This document shows positions 1 through 7,456 of a stretch of 31,308 bases of DNA, one piece after another (position 1 is the stretch's first letter; the number at the start of each line of letters is the position of its first letter). The DNA is from Bacteroidetes bacterium UBA2322 (GTDB lineage Bacteria > Bacteroidota > Bacteroidia > Chitinophagales > UBA2359): assembly GCA_002345145.1 (NCBI GenBank), contig DDVC01000088.1:1-31308 (forward strand), read 5' to 3'. The notes beneath the pieces are model-generated. The model was given only the letters and a program-made list of their open reading frames with translations. It did not search any database and had not been told where the DNA came from. A program made the position numbers and the translations under genes.

Positions 1-30
1 CTCTTACCCTACACGACTCTCTTCCGATCT
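1..30 (+). other. Residual Illumina adapter sequence
   Basis: These 30 bases match the last 30 bases of the TruSeq read-1/universal adapter at 28 of 30 positions. The mismatches are A for T at base 6 and T for G at base 18, and the match ends exactly in CTTCCGATCT. The adapter sequence is from memory. Biological sequence starts at base 31, where the reading frame of the following methyltransferase is already open. This marks a contig end with untrimmed adapter rather than a genomic feature. Confidence 0.95.
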
Positions 31-311
31 ATACTACCGATGCGGTGCAACATCTTAAATCCGAAGGTTATACCATAATAGCCATAGAGCAAGCCGATGC
101 AAGTGTGCCTCTACACCGGTTTATGCCCGATACAACCCAACAGCGTTATGCCCTTGTGTTTGGGCACGAGGTAGAGGGCGTAAGCGAGGCGGTAATGGCT
201 CTTGCCGATGAGTGCGTAGAAATACCGCAATTGGGGGTTAAACACTCGCTCAATATAGCCGTGAGTGTGGGGGTGGTATTGTGGGAGTTTGTGCGCGGCA
301 ATATGCCCTAA
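31..311 (+). CDS. SpoU/TrmH-family RNA 2'-O-methyltransferase, C-terminal part
   Basis: Only the C-terminal ~92 residues are present; the 5' end is cut off by the adapter junction, and the first complete in-frame codon is at 33. The family transfers a methyl group from S-adenosylmethionine to a ribose 2'-OH in tRNA or rRNA, using a knotted SPOUT fold. Two of its signature motifs are visible: ALVFGHEVEGVS (motif 2, with the conserved G-E-G-V) and EIPQLGVKHSLNIAVSVGV (motif 3, the SAM-binding knot with conserved S-L-N-x-A). A GTG at 45 is in frame but is not the start, because frame and similarity continue upstream. The gene converges on the RluA-like gene with 11 bp between the stops. The exact RNA target cannot be told from this fragment. 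Confidence 0.88.
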
Positions 312-322
312 CGCGCCGGTTG

Positions 323-1039
323 TTACTCGTCAAAATGGGCAAAGGTACGCCACAGCTGCTCTCGGTCGTTTACGTAGGCGTAAAGGGTAACGGGTTGGCT
401 ATTGTGTGGATGCACAAAACTGAGGGTACGCAAATGCACAAAAACAATTTTAGCTGCGGCAGTTTTGGTATCGCCGTATTTTTTGTCGCCACGTGCGGGG
501 CAACCAATACGGGCAAGCTGAGCGCGTACTTGCTGGGGAATGTTGGTATGGGAGTTAATGACCAACAAATTGCTATTGCCCAAGGCGGCAAGCAGTTCAT
601 AGCGCAACGTTGCTTTTTGGGTGCCGGGTTGGTTGTTGGTAAAAACTTGCATGGCATCTTGGGCGTAAGCATAGCGCAGGTAGTGTACCAAATTACCCTG
701 TTCTAATTTAGGGCGGCTGGCGGTAAGAGCCCAAAATTGAAAGTTAAAGGAGCGTTTTTCTAAGCCCGTTTTCAAAAATCGGGCAGCGGAGGTAGTTTTG
801 GCAAACAAGGCTACGCCGGAGGTTTCGGTATCGGGGTAGGTAATAGCCGAAAGGTAAATGGCATCTGCATTGGGCAGTTTATAGCGCTTGGCAAGGTATT
901 TTTTTACCTCGTCTTCTAAGGTTACGGGTTTAGGCGCTTTGGCGGCTTCTTTGGGCGGGGGTGGCGGAGCCACCGGCATTAAACCCGCCGGTTTGTTAAT
1001 GGCAATAAGGTAGTCGTCGTCTTGAATAATGTCTAACAT
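323..1039 (-). CDS. Divergent RluA-family pseudouridine synthase-like protein
   Basis: A 238-residue protein with the RluA-type layout. An N-terminal strand (IIQDDDYLIAINKPAGLMPV) corresponds to the usual 'xxxNKPaGl' block. The catalytic block follows at about residues 66-81 (ITYPDTETSGVALFAKTT). The C-terminal block is QQVRAQLARIGCPARGDKKYG, matching the family HQIRxHLAxxGxPxxGDxxYG. The family isomerises uridine to pseudouridine in rRNA or tRNA through an aspartate in HRLDxxTSG. Here that block reads TYPDTETSG, so the aspartate and TSG are kept but His, Arg and Leu are replaced. A low-complexity insert rich in Pro, Ala and Lys (about residues 23-38) separates the first two blocks. The start ATG at 1039 sits directly before the first family strand. 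Activity is plausible because Asp remains, but it may be altered. Not assigned to a named subfamily. Confidence 0.8.
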   Translation of the reverse strand: MLDIIQDDDYLIAINKPAGLMPVAPPPPPKEAAKAPKPVTLEDEVKKYLAKRYKLPNADAIYLSAITYPDTETSGVALFAKTTSAARFLKTGLEKRSFNFQFWALTASRPKLEQGNLVHYLRYAYAQDAMQVFTNNQPGTQKATLRYELLAALGNSNLLVINSHTNIPQQVRAQLARIGCPARGDKKYGDTKTAAAKIVFVHLRTLSFVHPHNSQPVTLYAYVNDREQLWRTFAHFDE

Positions 1040-1131
1040 GGGCAGTTATTGGCTGATAGGGCATGATTGTTTAGTACATGCCTTCCGGTACAGTAAAAGC
1101 ATTAAACCTTATGAGCATGGTAAAAGGTTGG

Positions 1132-2319
1132 TTAAAAGCCAAACAAAATGCGCTTGGTGTTTTTATCTATGCGGTTTTCTTGGTAAACGATATTAAAATT
1201 GTACTTTACCGTGCCCAATGTGCGCTGAATATGGCTGAAGATATTGGCATTATCGCGCGATACAACGGAGCAAACATCGGCATTCATTTGGCGTTGTTTT
1301 TCAACAAATTTTTCGTACAGCCCTATAAAGTCGTTAATTTCGAGCAGAATTAGCTCATATTCATTAAGGTAAAACTTTACTTGCTCCACATAAAACTGCA
1401 CATTATCATCTTGGTCGGTTTCAAAATTGGTAATGCCTATTTTGTCCACATTGGTAAGCAGGGAGTTAAAGTAGCGTTGTCGTTGCTGCTGCATAAAATC
1501 AAAAGAAAGGGTGTTTCGGTCTCTGATGTACTTTTCGTAACCGCCGGCATATTCAATGGCTTCCAAATACTCGGAAAAGAAATTTCGGGAAGCATCTCTG
1601 AAAGCATCAAGGCGGGCATTGAGGTTGCGCAAACCCGATGCTACAATCTGGTAATCGGTTTTTACCTGATTAGTATAATCTAAAATACAGGTAAGCCGGT
1701 TAAAGTTATCGGTACGCATGCGCTCCTTTTTATGGTAACTTGCCAAAAAGAAAGAAACCATTGAAAAACTGGTAGAAATAATGGGGTTTGCCATAACCGG
1801 GGTAAGCTGTTTTAGCTCATCAATATTAAACAGACTGGTAAACATACCTAATTTGCGCTCGCCCAGGGTTTCTATGGCTTGGTTTACGGAGCGGTTAAAA
1901 TCGGCATAGTTAGTAGGGTCGGCAAGGTTTGCAAACTCATTTTGCAGCAGCAACTGGCTAAACGAAAGGTTAAACTGGTTGGTTTCTTTAATAATGTGGT
2001 TAATAACCTGCTCGCCGGCTCTGTATCTGTTAGAAAGATTATTTACCGATGACCGGTATTTTTCCTTATTGGCATTGCTGAGTATAGTAGTTATGTCGTT
2101 TCGGTTAATGGCATCGCGTTCCAGCGTTGAAAGCCTTTCGGAAAGTTTTCTGTTTTCCTGCAAAATTTCGTTCGATATTTTTTCTATGTTGTTTTTATTA
2201 AAGACTTCCACCCTAAACGTATCGGGTCGGGCAGATACGAGCATGTCGGTTTGGGCATGGCTGTTTAAAAGGCTAAACACTAACAGGCTCAACAAAGCAA
2301 AACAGTAGGTTATTTTCAT
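1132..2319 (-). CDS. Unknown exported helical protein
   Basis: I do not recognise this family. I place the start at the ATG at 2319, because it opens a typical signal peptide (Lys, then hydrophobic ITYCFALLSLLVFSLL, then a cleavage region ending SHAQ). The in-frame extension to 2415 adds 32 residues with no such logic. The mature protein is about 375 residues and mostly predicted helical by eye. A charged heptad-like stretch near the N-terminus (KISNEILQENRKLSERLSTLE) suggests a short coiled coil. There are no cysteine clusters, lipobox, Walker or protease motifs, and no type IX sorting domain at the C-terminus. It is likely periplasmic or envelope-associated. It is transcribed alone between the enolase terminator and the RluA-like gene. 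The call as a real gene rests on length, the signal peptide and the absence of a better ORF. Confidence 0.75.
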   Translation of the reverse strand: MKITYCFALLSLLVFSLLNSHAQTDMLVSARPDTFRVEVFNKNNIEKISNEILQENRKLSERLSTLERDAINRNDITTILSNANKEKYRSSVNNLSNRYRAGEQVINHIIKETNQFNLSFSQLLLQNEFANLADPTNYADFNRSVNQAIETLGERKLGMFTSLFNIDELKQLTPVMANPIISTSFSMVSFFLASYHKKERMRTDNFNRLTCILDYTNQVKTDYQIVASGLRNLNARLDAFRDASRNFFSEYLEAIEYAGGYEKYIRDRNTLSFDFMQQQRQRYFNSLLTNVDKIGITNFETDQDDNVQFYVEQVKFYLNEYELILLEINDFIGLYEKFVEKQRQMNADVCSVVSRDNANIFSHIQRTLGTVKYNFNIVYQENRIDKNTKRILFGF

Positions 2320-2490
2320 TGGATAAAGGATAAGGTTTTTAGTGTTTAAATAGGGTAAATAAAAAAGTGTATTATTTTTGTTTAATGAAAAACTCAAAAC
2401 TGCCCCGAAAAACAAATTTGCCTACTAACGTTTACATAGGGGTAAAAATTACCCAACTCACCTTCAAACGAACAAATCGAGATAAATACA

Positions 2491-2527
2491 AAAACATCGG
2501 ATAGCCAACCTTGGTATCCGATGTTTT
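2491..2527 (-). terminator. Rho-independent terminator of eno
   Basis: A 13-bp perfect stem (AAAACATCGGATA with TATCCGATGTTTT) and an 11-base loop lie 21 bp past the enolase stop. On the minus strand the stem ends in a TTTT run followed by TGTATTT, as expected for intrinsic termination. Confidence 0.85.
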
Positions 2528-2548
2528 ACAGTAAGGGCATAAATTGGG

Positions 2549-3832
2549 TTACACAAACCGGTAATATCTGCCGGGGAAGTAGGCGCTATTGCCCAGTTCT
2601 TCTTCTATGCGCAGGAGTTGGTTGTATTTGGCAATACGGTCGGAGCGTGAGGCGGAGCCGGTTTTAATTTGACCGGTGTTGAGCGCTACGGCAATATCGG
2701 CAATGGTGGTATCTTCGGTTTCGCCAGAGCGGTGGCTGATGATGCTGTTGTAACCGTATCGGGTAGCGGTGCGCACACAGTTAAAGGTTTCGGTAAGCGA
2801 GCCTATTTGGTTTACCTTTATCAAAATGGCGTTGGCAATTTCTTTGCTGATGCCTTCGCTCAGTCGGTTTATATTGGTTACAAAAAGGTCATCACCTACC
2901 AATTGCACTTTATCGCCAATGGCTTCGGTAAGTTTAGCCCAGCCGTCCCAGTCGTCTTCTGCCATGCCGTCTTCTATAGAAACGATGGGATATTTTTGGC
3001 ACCATTCAGCCCAGTATTGCACCATTTCGTGCGGGGTAAGTTTGTCGCCGGTTGATTTTTTAAATACATACAAGCCACTTTCTTCTTCGTATAGTTCAGA
3101 CACGGCGGGGTCAAGTGCAATGGCAATATCTTCGCCGGGTCGGTAGCCGGCTTTTTCTATTGCTTGCAACACAATTTCAATGGCTTCGGTGTTTGATTGG
3201 ATATTGGGTGCAAAACCGCCCTCATCGCCCACGTTGGTAGAGTAGCCTTTTTTGTGCAGCAGTTTTTTAAGGTGGTGAAACACCTCTACGCCCATTTGCA
3301 AGGCATCGGAGAAAAACTCGGCATTGAGGGGCACAATCATAAACTCCTGAAAATCAATGCTGTTATCGGCATGAGCGCCGCCATTAAGTATGTTCATGAG
3401 CGGAATGGGCAGTGTGCAGGCATTTACCCCGCCCAAGTAGCGATACAGGGGTTGTTTGGTTTCTTGTGCGGCGGCTTTTGCTACTGCCATAGATACGGCT
3501 AAAATGGCATTGGCTCCCATTTTACTTTTGTTTTCGGTGCCGTCTGTTTCGCACATTACCTCATCTATGTAAGCTTGGTCAAAAACGCTCACCCCTTCCA
3601 GCTCGTTAAACAAGATGTTTACATTTTCAACGGCGGTAAGTACACCCTTGCCCAAAAAGGCTTCGGGGTCGTTGTCGCGCAGTTCTACAGCTTCGTGCTT
3701 ACCGGTAGATGCGCCGCTTGGCACGGCGGCTCTACCAATGATGCCGTTTTCGGTAATAACGTCCACCTCTACGGTAGGATTACCGCGTGAGTCTAAAATT
3801 TGTCGGGCTTTAATGTCAATAATAATGCTCAT
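2549..3832 (-). CDS. eno: Enolase
   Basis: A 427-residue protein of normal length for bacterial enolase, which interconverts 2-phosphoglycerate and phosphoenolpyruvate in glycolysis. The N-terminal block DSRGNPTVEV is present. The Mg2+-ligand and catalytic residues lie in ALDPAVSE, SIEDGMAEDDW and LVGDDLFVTN, with the catalytic lysine in ILIKVNQIGS. The signature SHRSGETEDT follows. The start at 3832 gives the canonical MSIIIDIKARQILDSRG. An intrinsic terminator lies just downstream, and a short repetitive spacer lies between this gene and the upstream GT2 gene. No TAnnTTTG promoter is evident in that spacer, so the gene may be co-transcribed from further upstream. Confidence 0.98.
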   Translation of the reverse strand: MSIIIDIKARQILDSRGNPTVEVDVITENGIIGRAAVPSGASTGKHEAVELRDNDPEAFLGKGVLTAVENVNILFNELEGVSVFDQAYIDEVMCETDGTENKSKMGANAILAVSMAVAKAAAQETKQPLYRYLGGVNACTLPIPLMNILNGGAHADNSIDFQEFMIVPLNAEFFSDALQMGVEVFHHLKKLLHKKGYSTNVGDEGGFAPNIQSNTEAIEIVLQAIEKAGYRPGEDIAIALDPAVSELYEEESGLYVFKKSTGDKLTPHEMVQYWAEWCQKYPIVSIEDGMAEDDWDGWAKLTEAIGDKVQLVGDDLFVTNINRLSEGISKEIANAILIKVNQIGSLTETFNCVRTATRYGYNSIISHRSGETEDTTIADIAVALNTGQIKTGSASRSDRIAKYNQLLRIEEELGNSAYFPGRYYRFV

Positions 3833-3860
3833 GATATAGTAAAAAAGGTGGTAAAAAAAG

Positions 3861-3920
3861 AGTTTTGAGTTGTGAGTTTTGAGTTTTGAGTTGTGAGTTA
3901 GGAGTTTTGAGTTTTGAGTT
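3861..3920. repeat. Degenerate tandem repeat, GAGTT(T/G)T units
   Basis: About 60 bases made almost entirely of 6-8-base units such as GAGTTTT, GAGTTGT and GAGTTAG. It sits between the eno start and the stop of the upstream minus-strand GT2 gene. It resembles the degenerate short tandem repeats often seen in intergenic DNA of Bacteroidota and cyanobacteria. Similar-style tracts occur at 14586-14632 and 24481-24557. Confidence 0.8.
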
Positions 3921-3940
3921 TACCAATTACCGACAAACCA

Positions 3941-4693
3941 CTAACCACTACCATTCTGCAATTGGGCATAGTTTTTAAAAAAACTTTGCCATTTCATTTT
4001 AATCACGCCAAGGGCAGCTTCCTTAAAAATGCTGCTGCTCATTTTAGAAACGCCGTACATTCTGTCGGCAAAGGTAATGGGTATTTCTTTGAGTTTAAAA
4101 CCCAATTTCCACGAGGCAAATTTCATTTCTATCTGAAAGCCGTAACCTATGGAACGAATTTTACTAAGGTTAAGCGTTTCTAATACTTTTCGGCGGTAGC
4201 ATACAAAACCGGCGGTGGTATCATATACAGGCATCCAGGTAATGAGCCGCACATATAAAGAAGCAAACCACGATAACAAAATGCGGTCGAGCGGCCAGTT
4301 GGCTACGCTGCCTCCTTTTACATATCTTGAACCAATGGCAATATCGGCGTTTTGGTGTGCGCAGGTGTGGTAAAGGCGCATCAAGTCATCGGGATTATGC
4401 GAAAAATCGGCATCCATTTCAAAAATATATTCGTACTGTCTTGCCAGCGCCCATTTAAAACCATGAATATAAGCCGTACCCAAGCCTAATTTACCTTGTC
4501 GCTCCTCCAGAAAAAGTTTACTCTCGTATTTTTCTGCAATGAGTTGTTTTACAATACCGGCAGTACCATCGGGAGAATTGTCGTCTATTACCAAAAGATG
4601 AAATTCTTTGGCAAGCGAAAACACTTTTTCTACCATAGCGGCAATGTTTTCTTTTTCGTTGTAGGTGGGTATGAGTACAATGCTATCAGACAC
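3941..4693 (-). CDS. Polyprenol-phosphate mannosyltransferase-like GT2
   Basis: A 250-residue family-2 glycosyltransferase of the dolichol/polyprenol-phosphate mannose synthase type. The family transfers mannose (sometimes another sugar) from a nucleotide sugar to a polyprenyl phosphate at the inner face of the membrane. Visible motifs are VLIPTYNEKENI (nucleotide-binding strand), VIDDNSPDGT, the DXD-type MDADFSHNP, and GSRYVKGG. No C-terminal GtrA-like membrane domain is present, so this is the soluble, short form common in Bacteroidota. The stop lies about 20 bp from a repetitive tract upstream of eno. The sugar donor is inferred from the family only. Confidence 0.9.
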   Translation of the reverse strand: MSDSIVLIPTYNEKENIAAMVEKVFSLAKEFHLLVIDDNSPDGTAGIVKQLIAEKYESKLFLEERQGKLGLGTAYIHGFKWALARQYEYIFEMDADFSHNPDDLMRLYHTCAHQNADIAIGSRYVKGGSVANWPLDRILLSWFASLYVRLITWMPVYDTTAGFVCYRRKVLETLNLSKIRSIGYGFQIEMKFASWKLGFKLKEIPITFADRMYGVSKMSSSIFKEAALGVIKMKWQSFFKNYAQLQNGSG

Positions 4694-4820
4694 GAGAGCG
4701 TAAGTGGGTTCGGGGGAGAAAAGTGAGTAATGCTATAACAAAAAATGTACGAGATTGGTAATAGTTGTGGTTAGTTTCTTACAAAATAGGAGCATCAGTG
4801 GGGGCTTTGCCAATGCTGCC

Positions 4821-5594
4821 TTACTTACCCGATTTAGCTTTTAAGGCATCTTTAATTTCTTTGACCTTTTGCTTGGTATCTTGCAAAAAGTCGCTTTTCA
4901 TAATCCAGTCGTAGTATTGCGGCTCGTCTTTAAAAACGTCTTCCACCGATTTTCCTTTGTGTTTACCAAAGTTAAATTTAATGGTTCCGTTATCATTAAT
5001 AAGCCTTCTGCCCGAATCAACAAAAGACTGGTCAGACGAAAACTCGTGCAGATGGTCTATATTAGGGTGTAATGAATCTTTATAGAGCTGTAATTGCCCA
5101 ATGAGAATTTCGTAGGTAGCTCTTACATCGGCTTGTGCGCTGTGGGCATTTTCCAGTTCTTTGTTGCAGTAAAATTTATAGGCGGCGGCTAAATCGCGGC
5201 GTTCCATTTTCTGAAAAATCCTAAAAACGTCCACAAATTTTCGGTTTGGGTTTCTAAAATCGATGTTCACGCGCAAAAATTCTTCCATTAAAATAGGCAC
5301 ATCAAACTGGTTAGAGTTGTACCCGGCAATGTCGGCATCATGCAGCAGGTTAAAAATTTCGTGTGCCACTTGGGCAAAGGTGGGTTCGTTTTTCACATCT
5401 TCGTCATAAATGTGATGAATTTCTGATGCCTGCGCGGGTATAGGTATAGTAGGATTTACCCGATAGGTTTTTTCTATCTTAGAGCCATCGGGCAAAATTT
5501 TTAAGATGCTTATTTCCACAATACGGTCGGTAGCTAAATTTACGCCGGTAGTTTCAATGTCGAAAAAAGCCAATGGTTTAGATAGGATAAGCAT
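4821..5594 (-). CDS. DEDD-type 3'-5' exonuclease (DnaQ/ExoX-like)
   Basis: The start is taken at the ATG at 5594, directly before the first exonuclease strand; an in-frame ATG at 5642 would add 16 unsupported residues. That gives 257 residues. The DnaQ-type active site is complete: Exo I FFDIETTG (Asp, Glu), Exo II GYNSNQFDVPIL (Asp), and Exo III-epsilon AHSAQADVRAT (His and Asp). After residue ~190 a second small domain contains FNFGKHKGKSVEDVF and a conserved YYDWI, similar to the C-terminal module found behind ExoX-type exonucleases. It is probably a repair or general exonuclease rather than the replicative epsilon subunit, but the sequence alone does not settle this. Confidence 0.9.
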   Translation of the reverse strand: MLILSKPLAFFDIETTGVNLATDRIVEISILKILPDGSKIEKTYRVNPTIPIPAQASEIHHIYDEDVKNEPTFAQVAHEIFNLLHDADIAGYNSNQFDVPILMEEFLRVNIDFRNPNRKFVDVFRIFQKMERRDLAAAYKFYCNKELENAHSAQADVRATYEILIGQLQLYKDSLHPNIDHLHEFSSDQSFVDSGRRLINDNGTIKFNFGKHKGKSVEDVFKDEPQYYDWIMKSDFLQDTKQKVKEIKDALKAKSGK

Positions 5595-5662
5595 ACGCAA
5601 TTGTTTAAAGAATGGTGAATGATGCCAAAAACCCGATGGCACAAAATTCCGAAGATAAAATG

Positions 5663-7024
5663 CTAAGAAGTTGCAAAATTAGCAATCTTATTGAGGTTTA
5701 TACCGCCAAAATTGCCCGAACTCATTAAAAGTAGGTTGGTTTGGTTATAAGACTGATTAAGCAAGTAGTTTTCTAAGTGTGTAGGTTGGGTAAAAACGGT
5801 TAGGTTGGGGTGGTTAAAACTGTGTTCAATATCTTGTTTGCTTACCGGAGGCAGTTTTTTTATAGCAAGGGCTTGTGGGTCATAAAAAACAAGCGCTTCG
5901 TCTGCCTCATTGAGTGTATGGGCATATTGGTTTAAAAAATGAGCGCTTAAACTACTATAAGTATGCAGTTCTAAACAGGCAATCAGTTTATGTGCCGGAT
6001 ACATTTGTTTAAGGGCGCGGGTAGTAGCAAGGGCTTTTGACGGGGCATGGGCAAAATCTTTGTAAACCGAGCAATTGGCAGATTTTGCCAACAGTTCTAA
6101 CCTTCGGGCAGCGCCGGTAAACAGTTGAATGGCTTGCATAAACTGCTCATCGGGTATGCCTAATTGGTTGCAAACTAATTTTGCGCCCATGAGGTTTTGA
6201 AGGTTATGCTCCCCAAAAATTTGGAGCGGATATAATTGGTTGTGCTGCCGTAAACGCCATGTGTGGTTTACCACCTCATAATTGGGCGTTTGATAGGGTA
6301 GCAGAGTTACCCCTGCACAAGTGGCAGCAATTTGACTGAGCAAGCCATCTCCTGCATAATACACTAACGAGCCGCCGGGTTGTATGGTGGCAACAAACTG
6401 CTCAAATTGCTGCACGTATTCATTAAACGTTGGGAAAACATTGATGTGGTCCCATGCAATGCCGCTCAACAATGCTATATGTGGTTTGTAGTACAAAAAT
6501 TTAGGTAGAGGGTGAATAGGAGATGCTAAATACTCATCGCCCTCTATTACAATGATTGGTGCATAAGCAGTTAGGGCAACTGATTGGTTAAAACCCGATA
6601 CGGCAGCGCCTACCAAATAGTCAAACGCATACCCGCAGTGCCGCAGTACGTGCATAACCATAGCCGTAATGGTAGTTTTACCATGACTACCGGCTATAAC
6701 CACTCTTTTTTTAGCAGCAGTGTGTTGGTAAATAAACTCCGGATAAGGTAACACCGGCACCCCCAATTGCTGTGCCCTAAGCAGTTCGGGGTTGTCTTTT
6801 CGGGCATGCATACCCAGTATAACTGCATCGGTTTGGGCGGTAATTTTGTTGGGAAACCAACCAAATTCATCGGGAAGCAAACCTTCATTAAACAAATTGG
6901 TTCGGGCAGGGTCAAATATAGCGTCATCAGAACCACTCACTGCTACACCTTGTTGGTGCATGGCAATAGCAAGTTGGTGCATAACACTGCCCCCGATAGC
7001 AATGAAATGGAGGTTTTGGTACAT
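5663..7024 (-). CDS. mpl: UDP-MurNAc:muropeptide ligase (Mpl type)
   Basis: A 453-residue Mur-ligase family protein. Mpl attaches recycled L-Ala-D-Glu-meso-DAP tripeptide to UDP-N-acetylmuramate in the cytoplasm; MurC attaches L-Ala to the same acceptor. Motifs visible are the N-terminal Rossmann-like FIAIGGSVMHQLA, the P-loop GSHGKTTITAM, the carbamylation/Mg2+ region VIEGDEYLAS, and WDHINVFPT. The opening IAIGGSVMHQLA and the EFIYQ block match Mpl better than MurC, which normally begins with a G-I-G-G-x-G-M motif. Bacteroidota usually carry a separate MurC in the dcw cluster; that gene is not in this window. Assignment to Mpl over another MurC-like ligase is therefore likely, not certain. 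Confidence 0.85.
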   Translation of the reverse strand: MYQNLHFIAIGGSVMHQLAIAMHQQGVAVSGSDDAIFDPARTNLFNEGLLPDEFGWFPNKITAQTDAVILGMHARKDNPELLRAQQLGVPVLPYPEFIYQHTAAKKRVVIAGSHGKTTITAMVMHVLRHCGYAFDYLVGAAVSGFNQSVALTAYAPIIVIEGDEYLASPIHPLPKFLYYKPHIALLSGIAWDHINVFPTFNEYVQQFEQFVATIQPGGSLVYYAGDGLLSQIAATCAGVTLLPYQTPNYEVVNHTWRLRQHNQLYPLQIFGEHNLQNLMGAKLVCNQLGIPDEQFMQAIQLFTGAARRLELLAKSANCSVYKDFAHAPSKALATTRALKQMYPAHKLIACLELHTYSSLSAHFLNQYAHTLNEADEALVFYDPQALAIKKLPPVSKQDIEHSFNHPNLTVFTQPTHLENYLLNQSYNQTNLLLMSSGNFGGINLNKIANFATS

Positions 7025-7090
7025 GTATGGTGCTTTTAGGGTGCAAAGTAAGCTAAAAAATACCTTTTTACCCGTTTTTTATCCAACTTA

Positions 7091-7130
7091 ACCCATTATT
7101 TGGGTGTTTTACATAATAGAGAACCCAAAT
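7091..7130 (+). promoter_or_regulatory. Overlapping alternative hairpins upstream of the small lipoprotein gene
   Basis: The segment TGGGT at 7101-7105 can pair with ACCCA at 7091-7095. As part of ATTTGGGT (7098-7105) it can instead pair perfectly with ACCCAAAT (7123-7130). The two pairings exclude each other, which is a layout seen in leader attenuators. It lies 47-86 bases before the ORF at 7177. Function is not shown. Confidence 0.35.
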
Positions 7131-7176
7131 TACTCGTTACTTAAACAGATTTTTAACCATCAATATCTTCAGCAAA

Positions 7177-7326
7177 ATGAAACAGTCTTTTGTAAAGCAA
7201 TTTGTACTTATTGCGTTTACCCTTGTTTTTGTAGGTGGCATGTTCACTTCTTGCCATCGTGGTGCCGGTTGTCCGGGTAAAATTACTGTGGTAGAACAGC
7301 CTTATTCAGCAGAACAAGATTGTTAA
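7177..7326 (+). CDS. Small putative lipoprotein (49 aa)
   Basis: A complete ATG-to-TAA frame of 49 residues, the only plus-strand gene between long minus-strand runs. It opens MKQSFVKQFVLIAFTLVFVG, a positively charged start plus hydrophobic core. This is followed by GGMFTSC, a plausible lipobox with Cys26 as the lipidated residue. The mature part is only 24 residues and contains two more cysteines (Cys32 in GCPGK and the terminal Cys49) and a Tyr-Ser motif. Support comes from the signal peptide, the strong intrinsic terminator 29 bp after the stop, and the structured leader upstream. Function unknown. Very short cysteine-containing lipoproteins of this style are common and usually unannotated in Bacteroidota. 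Confidence 0.65.
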   Translation: MKQSFVKQFVLIAFTLVFVGGMFTSCHRGAGCPGKITVVEQPYSAEQDC

Positions 7327-7355
7327 ACATAAACAATGTTTTAACAACATTGCAA

Positions 7356-7392
7356 AACGGCAGCCCTTTTTTTGGGGGTTGCCGTTTTTTTT
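7356..7392 (+). terminator. Rho-independent terminator of the small lipoprotein gene
   Basis: An 11-bp stem (AACGGCAGCCC with the GGG/TTGCCGTT arm, one G-T pair) is followed by eight T residues. It is 29 bp past the TAA at 7326. On the minus strand a shorter T run also follows, so it might serve both directions, but no minus-strand gene ends here. A 7-bp inverted repeat (CAATGTT/AACATTG, 7334-7352) lies just before it. Confidence 0.85.
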
Positions 7393-7456
7393 GTGCATGT
7401 TTTAAGTTTACCCAAAACTGATGCTTTAATAAATAACTAACCTGCTCTTTGGGGCT

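Noticed and set aside
281..706. 141-codon plus-strand frame
   Set aside because: It is the antisense of the RluA-like gene, whose protein has recognisable family blocks.
7334..7352. CAATGTT/AACATTG hairpin as a separate terminator
   Set aside because: A 7-bp AT-rich stem without a T run; the true terminator follows directly at 7356-7392.
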